A stretch of 64,000 nt of DNA. Origin: Burkholderia ubonensis. GTDB lineage: Bacteria > Pseudomonadota > Gammaproteobacteria > Burkholderiales > Burkholderiaceae. Positions 1 through 8,993 of this stretch are shown piece after piece. Positions within the stretch are counted from its first letter, which is position 1. Every line of letters starts with the position of its first letter. The notes under the pieces are model-generated. The model ran no database searches and had not been told where the DNA came from. It saw only the letters and a list, made by a program, of their open reading frames with translations. The stretch spans positions 603,742 to 667,741 of the forward strand of contig NZ_CADFEB010000001.1 in the NCBI RefSeq assembly GCF_902833085.1, written 5' to 3'. The position numbers were made by a program, and so were the translations under genes.

Positions 1-239
1 GCGAAGGTCATCTTCACGACGCTCTTGTAGGTCTCGCCGGTGCAGAGGATGCCCGCATCCGACCACACCGGCACCCCGCGCCACTTCCACTCCTCGACGA
101 CGTCGGGATCGGCCTCCTTGACGAGCGCCCGGAGCCGGCCGAGCATCTCGCCGCGCCAGTCGCCCAGCTCCTCGATTCTCGCGTCGATCAGTTGCGAAGG
201 CGACTGGACGTTCTGTTGCTGCGACTCGCTTTTCTTCAT
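1..239 (-). CDS. DUF1801 (YdhG/CyaY-like) domain protein, 3' part cut by window edge
   Basis: The reading frame opens with ATG at 239 and runs off the left edge, so about 79 N-terminal residues are visible. The segment with EEWKWRGVPVW followed by CTGETYKSVVKM is typical of the DUF1801/YdhG family, small proteins of about 120-140 residues with a frataxin-like fold and no settled function. A charged, Gln-rich N-terminal tail (KKSESQQQ) precedes the domain. It is transcribed in the same direction as the hydrolase gene that ends 43 bp upstream and may be co-transcribed with it. The C-terminal part is not in the window. Confidence 0.8.
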   Translation of the reverse strand, partial: MKKSESQQQNVQSPSQLIDARIEELGDWRGEMLGRLRALVKEADPDVVEEWKWRGVPVWSDAGILCTGETYKSVVKMTF

Positions 240-281
240 GCGCGCTTCTCCATCGGCAAGCGTTCCAAAGAGCACATCGTG

Positions 282-1058
282 TTAATTCGGCATGCCGGAT
301 TCGTCACTCGCGAGTAGAAACGACTCGATCGCCGCCACCAGCGCGAGCGGGGTTTCGTTCATCGGATAGTGGCCGGCGTTCGCCAGCACCTCGACCGTGG
401 CAAGAGGATACCGCCGCAGATAGGTCCTGGCCATCAGCGCCGCGTTGAACGTCGGATCATGTTCGCCCACCAGCACCTTCACCGGATGCCGCCCGGCAAT
501 CTCGTCGCTGAAGTCCGTATCGGCCCATGCGTGGAAGTAGGCGGCAAACGCTTCCGGCGACGAATGCGATGCCGAATACGCCGCTTTCCATTCGACCCAC
601 GACGACGGCAATCGGCCGCCGGTGCTGCGATCGATGATGGCCCGCCGATTGCCCGGATGCTCGGCGGCGCCTTCGAACAGCGCGCGCCTTTCGGCATCGA
701 ACGCGATGCCCCCGCACGGAACCGGCGCGACCGGCACCAGCGAACGCACGCGCTCGGGCGCGCATGCGGCAATCTTTTCGATTGCCATGCCGCCCATCGA
801 ATGACCGACGAGGCTGAACGTGCGAAAGCCGAGCGCATCCGCGAGCGCCAGCGCATCGGCGGCAATTTCGTCGATCGTGTAGGCGCCGCGCATGTCGCGC
901 CTTTCGCCGTAGCCTCGATGATCGACGAATACGTAGGAGAACTTGTCCTGTGAGAGCCATGCTTCGATCGGCTCGAACGAGCGCGCGTCACCGAACCAGC
1001 CGTGCAGCACGAGAACAGCGTGAGGGCCATGTCCCACGCGATGAAAGGGTTGGGGCAT
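282..1058 (-). CDS. alpha/beta hydrolase
   Basis: A 258-residue alpha/beta-hydrolase-fold protein. The oxyanion-hole segment HGWFGD lies near residue 19, the nucleophile elbow GHSMGG puts the catalytic Ser at about residue 87, and the acid and base probably lie in VGEHDPTF and NAGHYPMNE near the C-terminus. No signal peptide is seen, so it should be cytoplasmic. The start at 1058 is preferred over the ATG at 1175 because a GGAG ribosome site sits just upstream and family homology begins there. The substrate cannot be told from sequence. It is divergent from the AraC-family gene at 1195, which could regulate it. Confidence 0.87.
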   Translation of the reverse strand: MPQPFHRVGHGPHAVLVLHGWFGDARSFEPIEAWLSQDKFSYVFVDHRGYGERRDMRGAYTIDEIAADALALADALGFRTFSLVGHSMGGMAIEKIAACAPERVRSLVPVAPVPCGGIAFDAERRALFEGAAEHPGNRRAIIDRSTGGRLPSSWVEWKAAYSASHSSPEAFAAYFHAWADTDFSDEIAGRHPVKVLVGEHDPTFNAALMARTYLRRYPLATVEVLANAGHYPMNETPLALVAAIESFLLASDESGMPN

Positions 1059-1194
1059 ATCGACTCCGGAAGAATCACGATCAGGCGTCCGGCGACTTGT
1101 TCGATGCGCCGTCGCACTACGCAAGAAACGGATCGTAGGCCGGTCGGCCATGGCCCGCCTTCGACGTCGGGCCATTCGCTATAGAATCCGGGCC

Positions 1195-1998
1195 ATGCGA
1201 AATACCCTGCTCGATCCTTACGAGAACATCCCGCGCAGCGTGGTGGTGACCGCGAACGACTATCCGGCCGGCCTGACGTTTCCGCCGCACGCGCATCGAC
1301 GCGGACAGTTCGCGTTTGCTTCGCGCGGCGCAATCAGCATCGCCACCCCGCAGGGCCGCTGGCTCGTGCCGCCGCAGCGGGCGTGCTGGGTCCCGGCCGG
1401 CGTCGAGCATGAAATGACGATGAGCGGCCCGGTCACGATGCTCAATACCTTCGTGTCGGGCGACGCGGCGCATGCAGCGGGACTGCCCGACCATTGCTGC
1501 GTGTACGGCGTGTCGCCGTTGCTGAAGCAGTTGCTCGACGGCGCGATCGATCTCCCGGCGCTGTACGACGTCGACGGACGCGCCGGCAAGCTGATGGCTT
1601 TGCTCGTCGCGGAAATGGCGGCCATGCCGCGCCTGTCGCTGCATGCGCCGTTGCCGGACGATCCGCGGCTGGCAAGCGTGTGCCGGCGCCTGTTCGAAGC
1701 GCCGTCGATCGCGATCGATCTCGACACCGTGGCAGCCGACGCCGGGATGAGCAGGCGGACCTTCACGCGGCTCTTCCGCGCGCAGACCGGCGTGAGCTTC
1801 GCCGCATGGCGGCAGCAGGTCTGCCTGCTCGCGGCGGTCTCGCGGCTGAGCCAGGGGCAGCCGGTGACCCGGGTCGCGCTCGACCTCGGCTACGCGAGCC
1901 CCAGCGCGTTCACGTCCGCGTTTCGCCGCGTGCTTGGGGAAACGCCGAGCCGGTATCTGGAAGTTCGTCCATCGGGCGAGAACGCGAACGGAACCTAG
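1195..1998 (+). CDS. AraC-family transcriptional regulator with cupin sensor domain
   Basis: A 267-residue protein. The N-terminal half is cupin-like (PPHAHRRGQF, then WLVPPQRACWVPAG), typical of AraC regulators that sense small molecules. The C-terminal ~100 residues carry the double helix-turn-helix, with DTVAADAGMSRRTFTRLF as the first HTH and VALDLGYASPSAFTSAFRR as the second. The ATG at 1195 is chosen because the extra upstream residues are Arg-rich and unlike the family. It is divergent from the hydrolase gene, and its last 4 bases overlap the convergent GST gene. The target genes are unknown, with the adjacent hydrolase the natural guess. Confidence 0.9.
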   Translation: MRNTLLDPYENIPRSVVVTANDYPAGLTFPPHAHRRGQFAFASRGAISIATPQGRWLVPPQRACWVPAGVEHEMTMSGPVTMLNTFVSGDAAHAAGLPDHCCVYGVSPLLKQLLDGAIDLPALYDVDGRAGKLMALLVAEMAAMPRLSLHAPLPDDPRLASVCRRLFEAPSIAIDLDTVAADAGMSRRTFTRLFRAQTGVSFAAWRQQVCLLAAVSRLSQGQPVTRVALDLGYASPSAFTSAFRRVLGETPSRYLEVRPSGENANGT

Positions 1999-2627
1999 TC
2001 CAGCAGCCCGTCCGCCGCCAGCACATGCTGCACCGACGCGCGGCGCCGGACCCGCTCGTACCATGCCTCGAGATGGCGATACGCGCCAAGGTCGATATCC
2101 GCGTCGTACACCGACCGCAGCCACGCCGCCTTGCCCCAGCCCGTCAGCGCGAACAGATACGCGTCCGCGATCGTGAACGTGTCGCCCAGCAGGAAGGTTC
2201 GCCCGGCCAGTTGCCGATCGGTCCACGCATAGCGGCTGTCGAGCTTTTTCCGCGCGGGCTCCACGTACTTGCCGGCCAGGCCGGCATACAGCAGCGGGAT
2301 GAATCCCTTGTGGATTTCCGCCGTCAGGAAATTGAGCCACTCGAGCAGCCGATAGCGTTCCATCGTGCCGTGCGCCGGTGCGAGCCCCGCTTCCGGGCGC
2401 TGGTCGGCCAGGAATTGCGCGATGACCGGCCCTTCCCTCAGGTACGTGCCGTCGTCGAGTTCGAGCAGCGGCACGTAGCCGAGCTCGGCGACGTCGTAGT
2501 AGTCGCGGCCGTCTTCGGTCACGTGCTTGCGCGGATCGACCTTGACGATGTCGATGTCCAGTCCGAGCTCGCGGAGCACGATTTGAACGGCTTGCGAACA
2601 GCTGCCGGGGGCGTGATAAAGCTTCAT
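1995..2627 (-). CDS. glutathione S-transferase, beta class
   Basis: A 210-residue GST. The N-terminal thioredoxin-like domain begins MKLYHAPGSC, placing a Cys at residue 10 as in bacterial beta-class enzymes. GYVPLLELDDG and REGPVIAQFL are the glutathione-contacting segment around the cis-Pro and the following helix. The all-helical C-terminal domain has the usual LLGDTFTIADAYLF signature. It would conjugate or reduce electrophiles with glutathione in the cytoplasm. The start at 2627 matches the family N-terminus. The gene is convergent with the AraC gene and divergent from the HxlR-type regulator, which is a candidate controller. Confidence 0.93.
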   Translation of the reverse strand: MKLYHAPGSCSQAVQIVLRELGLDIDIVKVDPRKHVTEDGRDYYDVAELGYVPLLELDDGTYLREGPVIAQFLADQRPEAGLAPAHGTMERYRLLEWLNFLTAEIHKGFIPLLYAGLAGKYVEPARKKLDSRYAWTDRQLAGRTFLLGDTFTIADAYLFALTGWGKAAWLRSVYDADIDLGAYRHLEAWYERVRRRASVQHVLAADGLLD

Positions 2628-2765
2628 GGCGTTCCTTGACGTTTCGACGTGAATGTATCGATATGCGACGATGCGGACGCTAATATCACGCATCGAAACG
2701 CCGATGAGAAGACGGCAGGTGTTTGTGCCGTAGCCACAAAAATTTCACCGACCGAGCCTGACCGC

Positions 2766-3110
2766 ATGAAAACGAGTGCAACCGGATGTTCCGTTGAGGA
2801 AGCGATGCGCCTGCTGGGAGGACGCTGGCGATTGCTGCTGGTGTCGTACCTGCTCGACGGGCCGAAACGCTTCAGCGACCTGCGCCGCGACGTGCCGGGC
2901 ATCTCGCAGCGGATGTTGACCCTCGATCTCCGGGCGCTCGAAGAAGCCGGGCTCGTGCGGCGGACCGTGTATCCGGAAGTGCCGGTCAAGGTCGAGTACG
3001 ATCTGACCGCCGACGGCGACCGGCTGCGGCCCGTCGTCGAAGTCATGCGCGACTTCGGTTTGTGGCTGAAGGCGCGCGACGCCGAAGCCGCATGCGTGGA
3101 GACGTCATGA
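2766..3110 (+). CDS. HxlR-family winged-helix regulator
   Basis: A 114-residue protein with the HxlR signature: a Cys near the N-terminus (CSVEEAMRLLGGRW), the HTH region FSDLRRDVPGISQRMLTLDLRALEEAGLV, and the wing RTVYPEVPVKVEYDLT. HxlR proteins often sense electrophiles or aldehydes through that Cys. The start at 2766 gives the usual family length; an in-frame ATG at 2649 would add 39 residues that lack family character. The last bases overlap the GNAT gene (ATGA at 3107), suggesting translational coupling. It is divergent from the GST gene, which fits control of a detoxification gene, but this is inference. Confidence 0.85.
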   Translation: MKTSATGCSVEEAMRLLGGRWRLLLVSYLLDGPKRFSDLRRDVPGISQRMLTLDLRALEEAGLVRRTVYPEVPVKVEYDLTADGDRLRPVVEVMRDFGLWLKARDAEAACVETS

Positions 3111-3709
3111 CGAACCTGCTCGCTGCAATCCCGCCAACTATTCGGCCCAGTGTCATGAACCAGACCGAACGCGCCTGTATCGAGAAAGTGGCAACGCTGT
3201 CCGTCGACGAACTGAACGCATGCGACTTCACGCTGGACATTGCGCACGAACTGAATGCGCCGTATCAGGACCTTCTCGATTGCCGCCCTGTTCCGCTGCG
3301 TCGAAAGGACTACGGCTTCGATCCCGCCGGATGGGCGCAGGAAGCCACCAGCCGCAACGCGCTGTTTCAGGCGACGACGCGCGGAAGGCTCGCCGGATTC
3401 GTCGCGATATCGGAGAGCTGGAACGGCATGGCGGAAATCGCCGAGATCGCCGTCGATCGAGCGCATCGCGGGCGCGGGATCGGGCAATTGCTGCTGTCAG
3501 CCGCGGCAACGTGGGCAAGCCGCGAGCGATTCGATTTCATGCGGCTGGAGACTCAGGCCGACAACGTGCCGGCATGCCGCGCGTATGCGCGTGCGGGCTT
3601 CGTTCTGGGCGGCCACGATCGCTTCCTTTACGCAGGCGGGGAGAATGACGGCGAGGTCGCGCTGTTCTGGTACAAGGACCTGCGCAACGCAGCCGCCGGG
3701 CAAGCCTGA
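3107..3709 (+). CDS. GNAT N-acetyltransferase, streptothricin acetyltransferase-like
   Basis: A GNAT-fold protein of 200 residues if the ATG overlapping the upstream stop is used, or 184 if it starts at 3155. The acetyl-CoA-binding motif A is visible in EIAVDRAHRGRGIGQLLL, followed by RLETQADNVPACRAYARAGFVLGG (motif B) and the C-terminal ALFWYKDL. This pattern is shared with streptothricin N-acetyltransferase (Sat) relatives, though the substrate here is not established. The 4-bp ATGA overlap with the HxlR-type gene argues for one transcript and for the upstream start. Confidence 0.82.
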   Translation: MTNLLAAIPPTIRPSVMNQTERACIEKVATLSVDELNACDFTLDIAHELNAPYQDLLDCRPVPLRRKDYGFDPAGWAQEATSRNALFQATTRGRLAGFVAISESWNGMAEIAEIAVDRAHRGRGIGQLLLSAAATWASRERFDFMRLETQADNVPACRAYARAGFVLGGHDRFLYAGGENDGEVALFWYKDLRNAAAGQA

Positions 3710-3774
3710 CATTCTTGCAGACAGCGTATGCGACAGGCCGACCGGATGCTGCGATCCCGCTCGGCCTTCGACGC

Positions 3775-4209
3775 TCAGAGTTCCTTGACCATGAACACGC
3801 GCGCGGCCCCGGCCGGCTGGCACGGCACTTCGCCGAATACGCGGTAGCCGTGCTTCTCGTAGAACGCGGGCGCCTGGAACGTGATCGTGTACAGCACCGC
3901 GCGAGCGCAGCCGCGCTGCTTCGCCTCCGCTTCCGCCGCGTGCAGCAGCTTGCTGCCGAGGCCGTCCTTGCGCAGGGATTCGGGCACGTACAACAGGTCG
4001 ATGAAGAACAGCCCCAGCGACGTCCGGCCGACCAGCCCGCCGAGGGTCTCCCCGGTCTTCGGGTCGGTCACGTACACGTCGAGCGCCGTGTTGTCGGGCT
4101 GGCCGGTTATCGCGTCGTTGTATTCGTTGAGCTTGCGGCTGATCAAGTCTCGGGCCGTCGGCTGTCCGACAGCGGCCAACTGGATTGCAACGTCTGATGG
4201 AGCGGTCAT
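3775..4209 (-). CDS. GNAT N-acetyltransferase
   Basis: A 144-residue single-domain GNAT protein. IDLLYVPESLRKDGLGSKLL is motif A with the acetyl-CoA loop, and VLYTITFQAPAFYEKHGYRVFGE is motif B. The start at 4209 (MTAPSDVAIQ) is preferred; codons between 4278 and 4209 do not look family-like. It may acetylate a small amine, but the substrate cannot be inferred. It is convergent with the other GNAT gene, with about 65 bp between them, and belongs to an unrelated subfamily. Confidence 0.83.
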   Translation of the reverse strand: MTAPSDVAIQLAAVGQPTARDLISRKLNEYNDAITGQPDNTALDVYVTDPKTGETLGGLVGRTSLGLFFIDLLYVPESLRKDGLGSKLLHAAEAEAKQRGCARAVLYTITFQAPAFYEKHGYRVFGEVPCQPAGAARVFMVKEL

Positions 4210-4332
4210 ATCAATGTAGTTATCGGCGAAAGAATGTCGGGCCGGTTGATCCGGCCCCCTCGGAAACTGCCGTGCCATTCTGCCTGAAATGCACCGCTCC
4301 GGGTCGTCCGCCTGCCGCGCCGGAGATGCAGG

Positions 4333-4542
4333 TCAGTTGTAGCCGAGGATCGCGGACGTCGCGACGTCCGGCCGATCGGTCGTGCTGCCGACGAGCGACG
4401 CGGTCGGCTCCTGCAGCACCGCCTGATACGACGACACGCGCGCGTCGTCCCCATTGTCGGCATTACCCGCGTCGTCCCACGCCGGCTCGGCGAAATCGTC
4501 GATGCTCGAGAAGAACCCGGGTTGCATTTGCGAAAAAGTCAT
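4333..4542 (-). CDS. 69-residue acidic peptide coupled to the DUF3422 gene
   Basis: A short frame not recognised as any family. The peptide begins MTFSQMQPGFF, has an acidic Asp/Ala/Asn-rich middle (DDFAEPAWDDAG, DNGDDAR) and ends ILGYN. It is soluble-looking, without a signal peptide or membrane segment. Support for translation is good: the sequence TAAGGAGTGGAG puts a strong ribosome site directly on the stop codon of the DUF3422 gene, 5-6 bases before the ATG at 4542. A GTG two codons earlier is possible. It should be made with the DUF3422 protein and may be a partner or a modified peptide, but nothing shows which. Confidence 0.6.
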   Translation of the reverse strand: MTFSQMQPGFFSSIDDFAEPAWDDAGNADNGDDARVSSYQAVLQEPTASLVGSTTDRPDVATSAILGYN

Positions 4543-4551
4543 CTCCACTCC

Positions 4552-5880
4552 TTACGTTGTCGTTGATTTTCCGAACATCTTCGCCGCACGCGCCGGCTCG
4601 CCGTCGCGGCCGGCATCCGCATGCGCCATCTGCGCGCGGGTGCGCCGTGTGATGTGGATCACCGCGAGCACGACCGGCGCGATCAGCAGCCCTTCCGCCA
4701 GCTCGGGATCGACCGGCAGGCTCAGCACGTGCAGGGCCTTGAACGCGGCCGCCGCGAGCGACAGCACGTAGTACGAGATCGCGGCAACGGACAGCCCTTC
4801 CACCGCATGCTGCAGATGCAGCTGGTTGCGCGCGGTGCGCTCCATGCCGGCGAGCAGCCGCGTGACGTCCTTTTCCTGCGCGAGATTGACGCGGGTGCGC
4901 AGCAGGTCGACCGCGCGCGCGATGCGGTCGGCGATCTGCTCGCGACGCGCCCATACGCTGCGGCACGTCTCCATCGCGGGTGCGAAGCGCCGCTCCATGA
5001 ACTCCGCGATCGTCGGCATCCCCTCGATGCGCTCCTCGCGCAGCTCCTGGATGCGCGCGAGCACGAGCTTCTCGTATGCACGCGACGCGCTGAAGCGTCC
5101 GCCGGACCCCGACAGCGATTCGACGCGCACCGCCAGGTGCGTGAGCTCGACCAGCAGCGCCGTGTCGTCGCCCTGCGCGCCGTGCGCGTCCATCCGCTGC
5201 ATCAGCGCCTGCAGCGACGCGTGGATTTCGTCGAGATCGCGGCCCATCCGGCGCGCGACCGGCAGCGCGAGCAGCGCCATCATCCGGTAGGTTTCGATTT
5301 CATACAGGCGCTGCAGCAGGCGGCCGCCCTGCTCTTCGCGGAAGTCGTCGTCGACGACGAGAAAACGCATGAAGCCGTCGTGCCGCACGTGCCAGTCGCA
5401 GAACACCTTGCCGCCGCCGAGCACGTTGCCGCCGACCATCATCGGCCCGTCGAACCAGCGCCGCACGTCGCGGCACGCGAGCTGGGCGGCGTCGCCCGAC
5501 AGCAGCTCCATGCGCACCGCGACGAAGCGGATCCCGGCCAGCCGCGCGAACCACGCGGCCGGGATGCCTTCGATCGCGAGATCGTCGAAATAGCCGGTAT
5601 CGCGGCGCGGCGCGACGAACGTGAAGGTCGAGAACTCGGTGTGGCGCTCCCACTTCAGATGCCAGCCGCTCGGCGACTGCACCGTGTAATGCGTCGCGCC
5701 TTCGTGCGGCGCCGCGATGCCGGCGTCGCGGCACAGCGCGTGCAGCAGCGTGTCGTGAATCGCCGGTTCGCCATCCGAATAGATCGCGTAATGGGTCAGC
5801 GCCACGGATTCGGCCAGCCGCAGGAACGGCCGGGCATGCAATTCCGCGGCCAGTGCGGCGCGCAATGGATGGTCCATCAT
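4552..5880 (-). CDS. DUF3422 family protein
   Basis: A 442-residue protein of the DUF3422 family, recognised from the opening HPLRAALAAELHARPF, the WHLKWERHTEFSTFTF segment and the long helical middle. Two hydrophobic C-terminal segments (about residues 365-420, AAISYYVLSLAAAAF and GLLIAPVVLAVIHI) suggest an inner-membrane anchor behind a large cytoplasmic domain with coiled-coil character. The biochemical role of the family is unknown. The start at 5880 (tandem ATG ATG) has an upstream GAGGAAAA. It shares a transcript with the 69-residue peptide gene and is divergent from the LysR-type gene at 6061. Confidence 0.85.
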   Translation of the reverse strand: MMDHPLRAALAAELHARPFLRLAESVALTHYAIYSDGEPAIHDTLLHALCRDAGIAAPHEGATHYTVQSPSGWHLKWERHTEFSTFTFVAPRRDTGYFDDLAIEGIPAAWFARLAGIRFVAVRMELLSGDAAQLACRDVRRWFDGPMMVGGNVLGGGKVFCDWHVRHDGFMRFLVVDDDFREEQGGRLLQRLYEIETYRMMALLALPVARRMGRDLDEIHASLQALMQRMDAHGAQGDDTALLVELTHLAVRVESLSGSGGRFSASRAYEKLVLARIQELREERIEGMPTIAEFMERRFAPAMETCRSVWARREQIADRIARAVDLLRTRVNLAQEKDVTRLLAGMERTARNQLHLQHAVEGLSVAAISYYVLSLAAAAFKALHVLSLPVDPELAEGLLIAPVVLAVIHITRRTRAQMAHADAGRDGEPARAAKMFGKSTTT

Positions 5881-6060
5881 CTGTACACCGGGTTTTCCTC
5901 GTTCAACCTCGCGGCTTCGGCATGCCGGCAACCGTGGTCCGGCATGGCCCGACGCACCGGCGGCCGCAGCGGAATCGCTTGCGTGATCGCACTATCGCAT
6001 GCACGTAGCGACAATAAAAACGCATAATGTTGATCGTTACATTCAGTTTTCCTGATACCT

Positions 6061-6936
6061 ATGAAGATGCTCGATCACGACGTGCTCGCCACCGTTGTCG
6101 CGGTTGCCGAGACCGGCAACATGACCCGGGCCGCCGAAGCCGTGAACCGCTCGCAATCCGCCGTCAGCATGCAGATCAAGAGCCTCGAGGACGCGCTGGG
6201 GCGGCCGCTGTTCATGCGCCGGCCGCGCAGCATCGTGCTGACGCGCGAGGGCGAGGTGCTGCTGGGCTTCGCGCGGCGCATGCTCGCGCTGCGCGACGAG
6301 GCGTGGGCCGCCGTGGTGCGGCCGGAGGTGACCGGCAAGGTGGTGATCGGCGTGCCGGACGACTATGCGTCGTCGCTTCTTCCTTCAGTGCTTAAGAAAT
6401 TCTCGGCGTCGTATCCGAAGGTCGAGATCCAGGTGATCGGGCTGCCGAGCAGCGCGCTCGCGCCGCTGCTCAAGGACGGCACCGTCGATCTCGTGTGCGG
6501 CACGCGCGTGAAAGGGCTGTCCGGCGATTTCGTGCGCCACGAGCCGATGGCGTGGGCCGCGATGACCAACGGGCCGCGCGTGTGGGAAGAGCGGCCGCTG
6601 CCGATCGCGGTGTTCATGCCCGGCAGCGTCGCGCGCGAGAACGCGATCCGCAGCCTCGAACGCGCGAAGCTGCCGTACCGGACCTCGTATGAAAGCCCGA
6701 GCCTGCTCGGGCTGATCAGCATGGTGGAAGCGGGGCTCGCGGTCGCGCCGCTCGCGCGCTGCGCGATTCCCGCGCAACTGACGGTGCTCGGGCGCTCGCA
6801 CGGGCTGCCCGATTTGCCGCCGCTCGAGATGATCCTCGCGCGCAGCACGAAATCGAAGCGGCCGCCGTGCGACTTCCTCGCCGAGCAGATCATGGAGGAT
6901 CTGCAGCGGCAGACGGGGCAGGCCGGCGACGCATAG
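6061..6936 (+). CDS. LysR-family transcriptional regulator, LrhA/HexA-like
   Basis: A 291-residue LysR regulator. The N-terminal winged HTH is clear (MTRAAEAVNRSQSAVSMQIKSLEDALGRPLF), followed by the linker helix and a periplasmic-binding-protein-like effector domain starting near residue 92 (VVIGVPDDYA). The short effector domain with GVPDDYASSLLP resembles the LrhA/HexA/PecT group. It is divergent from the DUF3422 operon across 180 bp, so that operon is its likely target. The start could also be the ATG at 6067. Confidence 0.9.
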   Translation: MKMLDHDVLATVVAVAETGNMTRAAEAVNRSQSAVSMQIKSLEDALGRPLFMRRPRSIVLTREGEVLLGFARRMLALRDEAWAAVVRPEVTGKVVIGVPDDYASSLLPSVLKKFSASYPKVEIQVIGLPSSALAPLLKDGTVDLVCGTRVKGLSGDFVRHEPMAWAAMTNGPRVWEERPLPIAVFMPGSVARENAIRSLERAKLPYRTSYESPSLLGLISMVEAGLAVAPLARCAIPAQLTVLGRSHGLPDLPPLEMILARSTKSKRPPCDFLAEQIMEDLQRQTGQAGDA

Positions 6937-7006
6937 GCGCCGGCGCGAGTGCGCGGGCGAACGGTGCGCCGGCCGCCGCCGATTCCGCGCGTTCGTTATG
7001 TGAGCG

Positions 7007-7736
<730 letters not shown>

Positions 7737-7821
7737 CGCGGCATGACTGCCGCGCGAGGAATCTACCACAAACCCGGCGCGGAATGGGTCGAGGCCGGGT
7801 TGGCGGGGAACCGCCTGCGTG

Positions 7822-8739
7822 CTACGCGAACGCGTCGACCGACGCGCGCCGCCGCTCGTCCACCATCGCTTCGATCAACGAAACGAGATCGTCGGTCAGC
7901 GGATCGCAGATGCCGGGCGAGCGATGCAGTTCGAGATCGGCGGGCGGCAGCGGCGGCAACCCTTCTTCGTCGCCGAGCACGCGCCAGTTCCCGGGCAGCG
8001 TGCAGCGATCGATCATCGTCACGGCCGCGCCGTGGTTCACCGCGATCTTGATGCCGGTCGGGCTCTGGCTCGTATAGATGACGTGATACGGCCGCTCGGC
8101 CGTCGCCAGCGCATGCAGCCCGCGCTGCCGGTAGCAGCACGTCTCCGGAAACAGCGCGAGCGGCACCGACGCATGCCGGTCGAGCCGGAAATCGCGATGC
8201 GCGGCCCACACGACGTCGTCGCGGCCGAGATGCCGGCCGCCCGCTTGCTGCCCGTGCCGCACGACGAGCGCGACGTCGAGCTCGCCGGCCTGCAGCCGCT
8301 CCAGCAGTTCGAGCGACATCCGGCACTGCACGTGCAGGCGCGCGCCCGGCCTCAGCGCGTAGAACGATTTCAGCAGGTCCGGCAGCCACAGTTCCGCGTA
8401 ATCCTCCGGCAGCCCGAAGCGCACCGCGCCGCGTTCGCTGCTGGTCTGCTTCAGCGCGATGATCGCGTCGTTCTGCACCTGGATGATCCGCCTCGCGTGG
8501 ATCAGGAAGTTCTCGCCGTCGCGCGACAGCTCGAGCCGCCGGCTGTTGCGCAGGAACAGGTGCGTATCCAGCCGCTCCTCGAGCGTGCGGATGCGCAGGC
8601 TGATCGTCGACTGCGTGCGGTGCAGTTGCCGGGCCGCCGCCGTGAAGCCGCCGCTTTCGACGACGGCGACGAACGCGCGGATCAGCTCGGGATCGAGCGA
8701 ACTCAATTTCGACCAATCGGGCCTTTGAATGGCAGCCAT
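7822..8739 (-). CDS. LysR-family transcriptional regulator
   Basis: A 305-residue LysR regulator: HTH in GGFTAAARQLHRTQSTISLRIRTLEERL (about residues 30-57), linker helix, then effector domain beginning VRFGLPEDYAELWLP. It belongs to the same LrhA-like subgroup as the gene at 6061. The start at 8739 fits the family; upstream codons do not. It is divergent from the Fae/aldo-keto reductase/dehydrogenase operon over 254 bp and is its probable regulator. A 20-bp motif shared exactly with the quaternary-amine transporter promoter overlaps its start codon. The FMN riboswitch begins 86 bases downstream. Confidence 0.9.
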   Translation of the reverse strand: MAAIQRPDWSKLSSLDPELIRAFVAVVESGGFTAAARQLHRTQSTISLRIRTLEERLDTHLFLRNSRRLELSRDGENFLIHARRIIQVQNDAIIALKQTSSERGAVRFGLPEDYAELWLPDLLKSFYALRPGARLHVQCRMSLELLERLQAGELDVALVVRHGQQAGGRHLGRDDVVWAAHRDFRLDRHASVPLALFPETCCYRQRGLHALATAERPYHVIYTSQSPTGIKIAVNHGAAVTMIDRCTLPGNWRVLGDEEGLPPLPPADLELHRSPGICDPLTDDLVSLIEAMVDERRRASVDAFA

Positions 8740-8755
8740 CGGAATTACTCGCTTT
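8736..8755 (+). promoter_or_regulatory. 20-bp motif shared with the 31.7-kb transporter/porin promoter
   Basis: CCATCGGAATTACTCGCTTT here is identical to 31726-31745, and 17 of its bases recur inverted at 31630-31646. On the coding strand of the LysR gene it spans from about -16 to +4 around the start codon. Position and exact conservation suggest a protein-binding site, possibly for autoregulation by the LysR protein. That role is inference. Confidence 0.45.
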
Positions 8756-8993
8756 CGAAAATGGCCGAGCCGACCAAAGATAGGGCTCGGAGTACGCCGA
8801 TTGTTGTCCAAACGCGCTCGGCCCTCCAAGCCCTGACCGGGTATGACAAACCCGGAGCCGGCGGGCGTTTTCGCGGCCGGATCAGGGCTTTCCCGGAGAC
8901 GACGAACACGCAGCCCCGATCAGGAACCCGCGATCCACGGGCCGCCGCGCGGCCGCCCGCCATCGCCCCACCCTCTATCGACGAGACATCGCA

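Noticed and set aside
1117..2340. Long minus-strand frame opposite the AraC and GST genes
   Set aside because: Arg-rich, low-complexity translation without family features; it is the antisense of well-supported genes in GC-rich DNA.
4621..6027. 468-codon plus-strand frame opposite the DUF3422 gene
   Set aside because: The translation is His/Arg/Gln-biased, typical of antisense frames in high-GC DNA, and the opposite frame matches a known family.
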